This document shows positions 1 to 4,671 of a DNA stretch of 6,124 nt, one piece after another (position 1 is the first letter of the stretch; each line of letters opens with the position of its first letter). The notes below the pieces were generated by a model that worked only from the letters and a program-made list of their open reading frames with translations, had not been told where the DNA came from and made no database searches. The position numbers were made by a program, and so were the translations under genes. Location: positions 1 to 6,124 of the forward strand of contig CALMYW010000540.1 of assembly GCA_937873665.1 (NCBI GenBank). Direction: 5' to 3'. The stretch comes from an uncultured Sphingorhabdus sp. (GTDB lineage: Bacteria > Pseudomonadota > Alphaproteobacteria > Sphingomonadales > Sphingomonadaceae).

Positions 1-636
1 CACGAGATCGTCGAAGAAGCCACGTTCCCACCCAGCGACTGCCCGCTGGTGGCTCTTGAGCCCCCAACCATCCTGCGCGACGCCCGAGACCCGCCAAGCC
101 TTGGCGGTCTCCTCCATATGATCACCCATCGTCCTTCCGGTGATCCGGTTTGCCCAGCCCTTTGTGGGGAGCACGTAGTCTCGTGGAGTCAGAGACTGGA
201 GGGCGGCAAGCGCGGCGGTCGCATCCTGCGCAAAGAGGTCGGTGAGCCGCTTCGATGCCTCGGCCGTCAGGGCGATTGACGGCCGGCTCATGACTTCGGA
301 CCCGCCGACCATGGTGAGGTCGGTTCCTCCGCCCAGCATCCCTGCCGCAGCGAAGGTCGCCGTCATGCTGGTCGAGCATGCCAGGACGACGGAGAACGCC
401 GGAACAGTCGGATTGAGCTTGGCATCAAGCCAGGTTTCGCGAGCAATATTGCTCCAGCCCAAATTCGGGATCACGGTTCCCCAGACGAGGAGATCAGGCT
501 CCGCCTGCGCCGCCATCGCCTGCACGACAGGCACGGACAGAGAGATGGCATCGTAGGCAGCCAACGCGCCTCCGCCGCGGCCGAAAGGCGTCCGAAGGCC
601 AGCGGCAATGAAGACGGGTTCGGCAAAGCGGCTCAT
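1..636 (-). CDS. Thiolase (acetyl-CoA acyltransferase, FadI/HADHB-like), 3' end beyond window
   Basis: Members of this family cleave 3-ketoacyl-CoA with CoA, or condense acyl-CoAs, in the cytosol through a nucleophilic cysteine. The visible 212 codons are open to the window edge and cover roughly the N-terminal half of a ~400-440 aa thiolase. The start of the fold is seen as FIAAGLRTPFGR (9-20), followed by GTVIPNLGWSNIARE (53-67). The cysteine motif is LACSTSM, with Cys87 as predicted nucleophile, followed by MVGGSEVMSRPS (109-120). MGDHMEETAKAW and the SHQRA/GFFDD segment (170-210) are also typical. The NIARE and AC-x-TS motifs resemble the FadI/HADHB branch more than PhaA-type acetyl-CoA acetyltransferases, which usually have C-A/G-S-G. 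The ATG at 636 is chosen because GGAG lies 6 nt upstream (complement of 643-646). It is 68 nt downstream of the reductase gene on the same strand. No hydratase/dehydrogenase partner is visible. Substrate chain length cannot be told. Confidence 0.9.
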   Translation of the reverse strand, partial: MSRFAEPVFIAAGLRTPFGRGGGALAAYDAISLSVPVVQAMAAQAEPDLLVWGTVIPNLGWSNIARETWLDAKLNPTVPAFSVVLACSTSMTATFAAAGMLGGGTDLTMVGGSEVMSRPSIALTAEASKRLTDLFAQDATAALAALQSLTPRDYVLPTKGWANRITGRTMGDHMEETAKAWRVSGVAQDGWGLKSHQRAVAGWERGFFDDLV

Positions 637-704
637 GATGATCTCCAAAATTAATCCGTGGGCTGCACGTCCACGATCGGCGGGACGCGAAGTAGCTTGC
701 GCCG

Positions 705-1448
705 CTAGCCGCCGTAGCGCTCGGTTTTGACAATGGAGGGGTCCAGGCCGGCCAGCAGCGCGCCCTCGGTCGCGATGTTGACGAAACCGTTGGACCCGCA
801 AACGAATACTTGTGTGGGCTTTCGGTGAAGCCGGGCCAGAACTTCTTGGACCATCACGCCGTCGATCCGTCGCGCAAAGTCCGATGCGCGGATCGGGTTC
901 TCGCGCGTAATTGCCAGCGCCAAGGCGAATGCCGGATCGCTGCATTCGATGGAATGAAGCTCTTTTGAGAAGAGAACGTCTTCAGCGGTTCGTGCGGACA
1001 GGAGCAGCGCTGTCGGCACGACCTGGGCTAGTGCGCGGCGCTGCCGGATCATCGCCATCAACGGCACGAGGCCGGAGCCTGCCCCGATCAACAGCACTGG
1101 GTCTATGGCAGGTTCAGGCCATAGGAAATGGCCGCCGAGCGGACCACGAAGCTCGATTTCGTCTCCGATCGCCGCGACATCGTGGAAGAACGGCGAAACT
1201 TCGCCATCCGGCAGGCGCTCGATAGCGAGCTCGACCGTCGGGAACGAGATTGCCGAAGACGCAATCGAGTAACTCCGCATCGCACTGTAGCCACCGGGCG
1301 CGGTCAGCCGGACATCGACGTGCTGCCCTGCGATGTGCGCGAACGGTTTGCTCAACCGAAGGAAGAAGCTCTTGATACTCGGGGTTTGCTGGACGATTTC
1401 GTCGATCACGCATGACTGCCACGCGATTTGCGCGCCGTTTTCAGTCAT
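705..1448 (-). CDS. FAD/NAD(P)-binding oxidoreductase (ferredoxin-NADP reductase-like)
   Basis: This is a 247-aa flavoprotein that probably passes electrons from NAD(P)H to a partner protein. Both domains of the FNR superfamily are visible. The N-terminal FAD-binding barrel carries RSYSIASS (58-65) and GPLGGHF (102-108). The NAD(P)-binding domain carries IGAGSGLVPLMAM (121-133) and VFVCGSNGF (214-222), and the protein ends in ERYGG. There is no 2Fe-2S domain and no signal peptide, so it is a short, soluble member. Translation from the ATG at 1448 gives MTENGAQIAW. The same frame stays open to 1523, but that start would overlap the upstream gene by more than 80 nt and adds no conserved sequence. 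The start overlaps the stop of the molybdoenzyme gene (ATGACTGA, 8 nt), which implies translational coupling, as the weak ribosome site also suggests. Its likely partner is that molybdoenzyme; this is inferred from context. Confidence 0.9.
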   Translation of the reverse strand: MTENGAQIAWQSCVIDEIVQQTPSIKSFFLRLSKPFAHIAGQHVDVRLTAPGGYSAMRSYSIASSAISFPTVELAIERLPDGEVSPFFHDVAAIGDEIELRGPLGGHFLWPEPAIDPVLLIGAGSGLVPLMAMIRQRRALAQVVPTALLLSARTAEDVLFSKELHSIECSDPAFALALAITRENPIRASDFARRIDGVMVQEVLARLHRKPTQVFVCGSNGFVNIATEGALLAGLDPSIVKTERYGG

Positions 1449-2046
1449 TGGTGTATCGCTGCTCGCGCCACGGATCGCCATAGATGTGATAGCCGCGCAG
1501 CTCCCAGAAGCCCGCCTCGTCACGCGTTGTGAATTGCAGCGCGTTCACCCATTTGGCGGACTTCCAGAAGTAAAGGTGCGGAACCAGAAGACGCGCCGGC
1601 CCTCCATGATCGCGGGGAAGCGGCTTGCCCGCATAGTTGAGGGCGACCATCGCTTTCCCGGAGAGCAGATCCGCCAGCGGGACGTTTGTCGAGTAATTAT
1701 CGTAGCAGTGCGCCAAGACGAAATCGGTGGGCCGATCGAGCCCTGCATCTGCAAGGATGTCTTCGATGAGTACGCCCTCCCAGGCGGTATCCAGCTTGGA
1801 CCAGGACGTGACGCAGTGAATGTCTCGGGTCATCTTGGTCTTCGGTAGGGCGTTGAACTCGCTCCAGTTCCACACTTTGACGGGCTTCGGACCGATCTTG
1901 ACGGTGAATTTCCAATCGGAGGGCTCCACGCTCGGCGTTGGCCCGGCCGTCAGAACAGGGAAATTCTCCACGAGATGCTGACCCGGCGGTATCCGATCGG
2001 ACTGGTCGCCGCCTGGACCGCGGCCTGTGAAACCTCTGGTGACCAT
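1441..2046 (-). CDS. Sulfite oxidase-like molybdopterin-dependent oxidoreductase (cytosolic)
   Basis: This 201-aa protein belongs to the molybdopterin-binding oxidoreductase domain family (Oxidored_molyb) that includes sulfite oxidase and MsrP. It is the compact bacterial/archaeal form whose substrate is generally unknown. The N-terminus RIPPGQHLVENFPVLTAGPTP (19-39) is typical of that branch. DIHCVTSWSKLDTAWEGV (75-92) contains Cys78, the expected molybdenum ligand. DHGGPARLLVPHLYFWKSAKW (146-166) is the cofactor-contacting region, and the C-terminus has RGYHIYGDPWREQRY (184-198). There is no Tat or Sec signal, heme domain or dimerisation domain, unlike periplasmic MsrP or eukaryotic sulfite oxidase, so it should be cytosolic. 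The start at 2046 is supported by AAGGGGG (complement of 2054-2060), 7 nt upstream. The overlapping downstream FNR-like gene is the likely electron donor. Physiological substrate, for example a sulfoxide, sulfite or N-oxide, cannot be read from the sequence. Confidence 0.92.
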   Translation of the reverse strand: MVTRGFTGRGPGGDQSDRIPPGQHLVENFPVLTAGPTPSVEPSDWKFTVKIGPKPVKVWNWSEFNALPKTKMTRDIHCVTSWSKLDTAWEGVLIEDILADAGLDRPTDFVLAHCYDNYSTNVPLADLLSGKAMVALNYAGKPLPRDHGGPARLLVPHLYFWKSAKWVNALQFTTRDEAGFWELRGYHIYGDPWREQRYTND

Positions 2047-2093
2047 AGCGAAACCCCCTTGCTTGTCACGACAGACCAGAACCTGATTCAGTT

Positions 2094-2115
2094 CAGAATT
2101 CTGTAAAAGATCTTT
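2094..2115. promoter_or_regulatory. Two adjacent 10-bp perfect palindromes, candidate operator of the molybdoenzyme gene
   Basis: CAGAATTCTG (2094-2103) and AAAGATCTTT (2106-2115) are both perfect palindromes separated by two bases, with centres 12 bp apart. They lie 48-69 nt upstream of the molybdoenzyme start, where a promoter would be expected. A regulator-binding role is inferred from symmetry and position only. Confidence 0.35.
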
Positions 2116-2165
2116 GCGCGCACAACCGCCGAACGAGCCAATTCACTGAAAATCAGAATACCGGA

Positions 2166-2185
2166 TTCTCTATTAGCGTAGAGAA
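2166..2185. promoter_or_regulatory. 20-bp inverted repeat, candidate operator
   Basis: TTCTCTA (2166-2172) and TAGAGAA (2179-2185) form a perfect 7-bp inverted repeat around a 6-nt centre. No T-run follows it on either strand, so it is more like a protein-binding dyad than a terminator. It lies about 120 nt upstream of the molybdoenzyme start. Confidence 0.35.
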
Positions 2186-2223
2186 AAGTGTTGGACCATT
2201 TTGAGTCGTGGTTATGCGTGAAG

Positions 2224-2281
2224 ACTATAGCGTCAGTCCAGTATGATTTCCCAATACCCTGTAGCTATAGTTTCGATAGCT
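2224..2281. promoter_or_regulatory. LysR-box-like dyad with a second half-site
   Basis: AGCTAT (2263-2268) and ATAGCT (2276-2281) form a perfect 6-bp dyad with a 7-nt centre. It satisfies the T-N11-A pattern (T2266, A2278) typical of LysR-type regulator sites. ACTATAGC at 2224-2231 is the exact reverse complement of GCTATAGT at 2264-2271, and CTATAG recurs at a 40-bp pitch (2225 and 2265), close to four helical turns. A LysR-type regulator often binds such paired sites in divergent promoters. No such regulator gene is in the window, so the assignment is by motif shape only. Confidence 0.35.
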
Positions 2282-2501
2282 TCGAATCGGCATTGCAGGC
2301 GTATCCCCGTCAGCGGATTTCGAGCGGACGCCGTCGCTTGCCAACGTTGGTGTGAGACCGGCGGGCGAGATCGCCCCTGCCAACGCGACCGCTGAGAGGT
2401 CGACTCCTCAACCGCTTGGGCGCTTATCGCCTCCATCCGGATGCTCACCCGCCGAACAGCAATAAACCGCTATTTTCGATAAACTTCTGAATCCGGCTCC
2501 G

Positions 2502-2558
2502 AGGTATGGAAACTATGTCGTACCGCTATTGGATATGTTGCGCGCATACCTTCATAGT
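2502..2558. repeat. Nested inverted repeat pairs AGGTATG/CATACCT and ACTATG/CATAGT
   Basis: AGGTATG (2502-2508) pairs with CATACCT (2545-2551), and ACTATG (2512-2517) pairs with CATAGT (2553-2558). Each arm therefore holds both half-motifs a few bases apart. They sit 94-150 nt upstream of the dehydrogenase start, a usual place for activator sites. Chance similarity cannot be excluded. Confidence 0.25.
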
Positions 2559-2604
2559 CTGACACGCGAAATCTTTAAATCCTGAGTATATTTCGGAAGA
2601 AATT

Positions 2605-2617
2605 TCGATCTGATCGA
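2605..2617. promoter_or_regulatory. 13-bp palindrome, candidate operator of the dehydrogenase gene
   Basis: TCGATC-T-GATCGA is a perfect dyad with a single central base. It starts 12 nt after a -10-like TATATT (2587-2592) and ends 34 nt before the ATG at 2652, so a bound repressor there could block initiation. It is flanked by the longer-spaced inverted pair ATCCTGA (2579-2585) and TCAGGAT (2625-2631). The role is inferred from position and symmetry. Confidence 0.4.
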
Positions 2618-2651
2618 TAAGACTTCAGGATACAGCAAGCTGGAGACACCG

Positions 2652-3662
2652 ATGAAAGCCGTTGGTTACAAGGTTCCGGGACCCATCGCCGAGGACGCCT
2701 CTCTGGTCGACATTGATCTGCCTCGGCCTGTCGCTGAAGGAGGCGATATCCTGGTTGAGGTGAAGGCTGTCTCGGTCAACCCGGTCGACTACAAAATCCG
2801 CAGCAGCACGCCGCCCGCTGATGGCGATTGGAAAGTGCTGGGATGGGATGCGGCCGGGATCGTGCAAGAGGTCGGCCCCGACGTGACGCAGTTCGCGGTA
2901 GGCGACGAGGTCTATTATGCCGGATCGCTCATAAGGCCTGGCACCAATGCGGAGTTCCATCTCGTCGACGCCCGGATCGTCGGTCGTAAACCCGCGTCGC
3001 TCGACTGGGCGGAAGCGGCGGCGCTGCCACTCACGACGTTGACGGCCTGGGAAGCCATGTTCGATCGCCTGGACGTGACGAAGCCCGTTCCCGGGGCGGC
3101 GGCGATCCTCATCATCGGTGGTGCGGGTGGGGTCGGGTCGATCGCCATCCAGATCGCTCGACAGCGCACGGATCTCATCGTCATCTCCACCGCCTCTCGG
3201 CCGGAAACCCAGGAGTGGGTTAAAGGGCTTGGGGCTCATCATGTCATCGACCACTCTCGGCCGCTCGCGCCACAGATTGCCGAGCTCAACATCGGCGCTC
3301 CCGCTTTCGTGTTCTCGACCACGCATACCGAGCAGCATGCATCCGACATCGCCGAACTGATCGCCCCGCAAGGACGGTTCGGATTCATCGACGATCCCAA
3401 GGCGCTCGACGTCATGCTGTTCAAGCGCAAGGCAGTGTCGATCCACCACGAGCTGATGTTCACACGGTCGCTCTACGGCACGCCCGACATGGATGAGCAG
3501 GGCAAGATCCTCAATTCGCTGGCGGTGCTGGTGGACGACGGCAAAATTCGCACGACGCTAACCGAAAAATTGTCGCCAATTAATGCCGCCAATCTGAAGA
3601 CGGTGCACGCACTGATCGAAAGTGGCGCGGCAAGAGGCAAGATTGTCCTCGAAGGCTTCTGA
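2652..3662 (+). CDS. MDR-family NAD(P)H-dependent alcohol dehydrogenase / quinone oxidoreductase-like protein
   Basis: This 336-aa cytosolic protein belongs to the medium-chain dehydrogenase/reductase superfamily. It is closest in appearance to the 'zinc-binding alcohol dehydrogenase family' group related to quinone oxidoreductase. The N-terminal GroES-like domain has DILVEVKAVSVNPVDYKIR (32-50) and LGWDAAGIVQEVG (63-75). The Rossmann domain has the nucleotide loop IIGGAGGVGSIAIQIAR (154-170). The catalytic-zinc cysteine position is occupied by the NPVD segment and there is no four-cysteine structural zinc loop. It is therefore probably zinc-independent despite the family name, reducing quinones or activated double bonds with NADPH. 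The ATG at 2652 has GGAG (2642-2645) 6 nt upstream, and the length fits the family. A putative operator lies just upstream. It is the first gene of a plus-strand series with the HbpS-like and DUF1330 genes. The substrate is unknown. Confidence 0.92.
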   Translation: MKAVGYKVPGPIAEDASLVDIDLPRPVAEGGDILVEVKAVSVNPVDYKIRSSTPPADGDWKVLGWDAAGIVQEVGPDVTQFAVGDEVYYAGSLIRPGTNAEFHLVDARIVGRKPASLDWAEAAALPLTTLTAWEAMFDRLDVTKPVPGAAAILIIGGAGGVGSIAIQIARQRTDLIVISTASRPETQEWVKGLGAHHVIDHSRPLAPQIAELNIGAPAFVFSTTHTEQHASDIAELIAPQGRFGFIDDPKALDVMLFKRKAVSIHHELMFTRSLYGTPDMDEQGKILNSLAVLVDDGKIRTTLTEKLSPINAANLKTVHALIESGAARGKIVLEGF

Positions 3663-3724
3663 TGACTGCCACCGCCGAACGTCTTTTCTAACCTCAAGAA
3701 CGCCGGACGGATTACGCCACGGCG

Positions 3725-3729
3725 AAGGA
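3725..3729 (+). promoter_or_regulatory. Ribosome binding site deciding the start of the GlcG/HbpS-family gene
   Basis: AAGGA lies 6 nt before the ATG at 3736. The same frame is open back to an ATG at 3622, but that would overlap the dehydrogenase gene and add residues without family resemblance. This site therefore sets the start at 3736. Confidence 0.75.
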
Positions 3730-3735
3730 AATTTC

Positions 3736-4167
3736 ATGACGAAATCCATTGCCACCGCCTCGATCAACCGCGAAACCGCCGTCGCCCTCATCGACGCGGC
3801 GATCGCCGCGGCACGTACAATCGGCATCCCGGCTGCGGTCGCCGTCGTCGACGCCACCGGTAACCTGCGCGCGTTCGAGCGCACTGATGACGCGCCGTTT
3901 CTCACCGTCGATGTTGCCATCGACAAGGCTTGGAGTTCCGCCTCGTTTGGGTACCCCACCCATGTCTGGAACGACTATGTTTCGAACGATCCAAAAGTGG
4001 CGCCGCTGGCCTATCGCCCCCGGATGGTCGCTGTCGGCGGAGGCTATCCGATCCTGGAAGACGGGAAGTTGATCGGCGGGATCGGCATCTCCGGAGGCAA
4101 CTATCAGCAGGATCAGGATGCGTGCGTCGAGGCACTCACGAAAATCGGGTTCGAGCTGCCAGCCTGA
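3736..4167 (+). CDS. GlcG/HbpS-family heme-binding-type protein
   Basis: This 143-aa protein has the complete GlcG/HbpS domain (former DUF336). Streptomyces HbpS binds heme and takes part in redox sensing, while GlcG in glycolate operons has no settled function. Visible hallmarks are the N-terminal helix with AVALIDAAIAAARTIGIPAA (15-34), AVAVVDATGNLRAFERTDDA (34-53), the KAWSSASFGYPT segment (64-75) and GGGYPI with KLIGGIGISGG (101-121) followed by QDQDACVEAL. There is no signal peptide, so unlike secreted HbpS it should stay in the cytosol. It follows the dehydrogenase gene by 73 nt and precedes the DUF1330 gene by 47 nt, consistent with one transcript. A role in detoxification or oxidative stress alongside the dehydrogenase is possible but inferred. 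Heme binding in this member is not shown by the sequence. Confidence 0.9.
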   Translation: MTKSIATASINRETAVALIDAAIAAARTIGIPAAVAVVDATGNLRAFERTDDAPFLTVDVAIDKAWSSASFGYPTHVWNDYVSNDPKVAPLAYRPRMVAVGGGYPILEDGKLIGGIGISGGNYQQDQDACVEALTKIGFELPA

Positions 4168-4175
4168 CGACTTTA

Positions 4176-4200
4176 AGGCCATCGCCAGCGGCGGTGGCCT
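4176..4200 (+). promoter_or_regulatory. Strong RNA hairpin between the HbpS-like and DUF1330 genes
   Basis: Bases 4176-4186 pair with 4190-4200 over 11 positions (AGGCCATCGCC against GGCGGTGGCCT), with one U-G wobble and a 3-nt loop. It starts 8 nt after one stop codon and ends 14 nt before the next ATG, filling the gap. No U-run follows, so it is not a standard intrinsic terminator. It could limit translation of the downstream gene, stabilise the upstream mRNA or attenuate transcription with help from a factor. Confidence 0.55.
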
Positions 4201-4214
4201 GCAGATCCGAACTT

Positions 4215-4520
4215 ATGAAAGACTTTAAGATGGAAGCGTTCGTCGTCTTCACCCGCGAAGAAACCACCGATCCGGAAGAACTCGCAACCTATTCTGCAGG
4301 CGTCGGCCCATCGTTCGATGGCCACGACGTAACCTTTCTCGCCGCTTATGGCGCGATGGAGCATTTGGAGGGGCCGCCCGTCGAAGGGGCCGTAATTTTG
4401 CGGTTCCCGACGATGCAGGCCGCCCGTGATTGGTATCATAGCCCCGCCTACCAAACCATCGCTGCGCACCGTTTTGCCGGTTCCCGCTATCGCGCCTTTG
4501 TCATTGAGGGGCGGCGGTGA
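4215..4520 (+). CDS. DUF1330 family protein (dimeric alpha-beta barrel fold)
   Basis: This small protein of 101 aa matches the DUF1330 pattern. It has an opening beta strand with AFVVFTREETTDPEELATYSAGV, a middle YGAMEHLEGPPVEGAVILRFPT, then the typical ARDWYHSPAYQTIAAHRFAGSRYRAFVIEG near the C-terminus. The family adopts a ferredoxin-like dimeric barrel fold. Its function is not established, though members often sit beside oxidoreductases. Two starts are possible: the ATG at 4215 (MKDFKMEAF) and the ATG at 4230 (MEAF). Neither has a strong ribosome site. I chose 4215 because the extra residues look familiar for this family. The frame stays open upstream to 3930, but that part overlaps the HbpS-like gene and is a shadow. 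A hairpin just upstream may affect expression. Confidence 0.82.
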   Translation: MKDFKMEAFVVFTREETTDPEELATYSAGVGPSFDGHDVTFLAAYGAMEHLEGPPVEGAVILRFPTMQAARDWYHSPAYQTIAAHRFAGSRYRAFVIEGRR

Positions 4521-4577
4521 CACACCGACGGAAGAACGGCGGGGCTGGCCACGAGGTATCGGTCGGCGAACTCGCAT

Positions 4578-4592
4578 CCTACAACCTGTAGG
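4578..4592. promoter_or_regulatory. 15-bp dyad upstream of the thioredoxin-like operon, candidate operator
   Basis: CCTACA-ACC-TGTAGG is a perfect 6-bp inverted repeat in the 151-nt gap before the thioredoxin-like gene, 80 nt upstream of its ATG. TACA/TGTA half-sites occur in several repressor families, for example BlaI/MecI-type sites, but the family cannot be assigned. No T-run follows, so it is not a standard terminator of the DUF1330 transcript. Confidence 0.35.
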
Positions 4593-4661
4593 GGATCAAG
4601 GCGGTGAGGTTCGCGTGCCATCGCCACACGCGACCACTCATCGGACTTCTGCATCGGAATT

Positions 4662-4666
4662 GGAGG
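4662..4666 (+). promoter_or_regulatory. Strong ribosome binding site for the thioredoxin-like gene
   Basis: GGAGG lies 5 nt before the ATG at 4672. It fixes this start although the frame is open upstream to 4426. It is the strongest Shine-Dalgarno sequence in the plus-strand genes and suggests a fresh translation start after the 151-nt gap. Confidence 0.8.
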
Positions 4667-4671
4667 ATCAG

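Larger units (their letters stand above)
2047..2651. other. Divergent intergenic region rich in palindromes, no credible gene
   Basis: These 605 bases lie between the minus-strand molybdoenzyme gene and the plus-strand dehydrogenase gene and should contain promoters for both. The outer parts (about 2047-2280 and 2460-2651) are A+T-rich compared with the genes. The middle (about 2281-2460) is G+C-rich. The region contains perfect 10-bp palindromes at 2094-2103, 2106-2115 and 2341-2350. Dyads lie at 2166-2185, 2263-2281, 2363-2376 and 2605-2617, and longer-spaced inverted pairs at 2224-2231/2264-2271, 2502-2508/2545-2551 and 2579-2585/2625-2631. Open frames here are short, lack ribosome sites and match no family I recognise. 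No clear consensus -35/-10 pair was found; TATATT at 2587-2592 is the best -10-like hexamer for the plus-strand gene. Confidence 0.7.

Noticed and set aside
657..675. CGTGG/CCACG inverted pair between the reductase and thiolase genes as a terminator
   Set aside because: Five base pairs, nine-base loop and no T-run on the minus strand; too weak.
1333..1848. 171-codon plus-strand open frame across the molybdoenzyme/reductase junction
   Set aside because: It lies opposite two genes with clear family motifs and has no recognisable domain.
2363..2376. GGGCGA-GA-TCGCCC dyad as an intrinsic terminator
   Set aside because: The stem is short with a two-base centre and lacks a T-run; no gene ends nearby.
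2233..2448. 71-codon minus-strand open frame in the intergenic region
   Set aside because: No convincing ribosome site, arginine/serine-rich low-information product and no family resemblance.
2625..3449. 274-codon minus-strand open frame antisense to the dehydrogenase gene
   Set aside because: Arginine- and aspartate-rich mirror product typical of G+C-rich coding DNA; the plus strand encodes a clear MDR protein.
3622..3735. N-terminal extension of the HbpS-like gene
   Set aside because: It overlaps the dehydrogenase gene and lacks conserved sequence; AAGGA before 3736 supports the shorter form.
3712..4182. 156-codon minus-strand open frame opposite the HbpS-like gene
   Set aside because: Low-complexity Asp/Gly/Arg product opposite a clear GlcG/HbpS domain; no supporting ribosome site.
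4515..4527. CGGTG-ACA-CACCG short dyad over the DUF1330 stop codon as a terminator
   Set aside because: Only five base pairs and no U-run follows.
4426..4671. N-terminal extension of the thioredoxin-like gene
   Set aside because: It overlaps the DUF1330 gene, has low-complexity sequence and a strong GGAGG supports the ATG at 4672.
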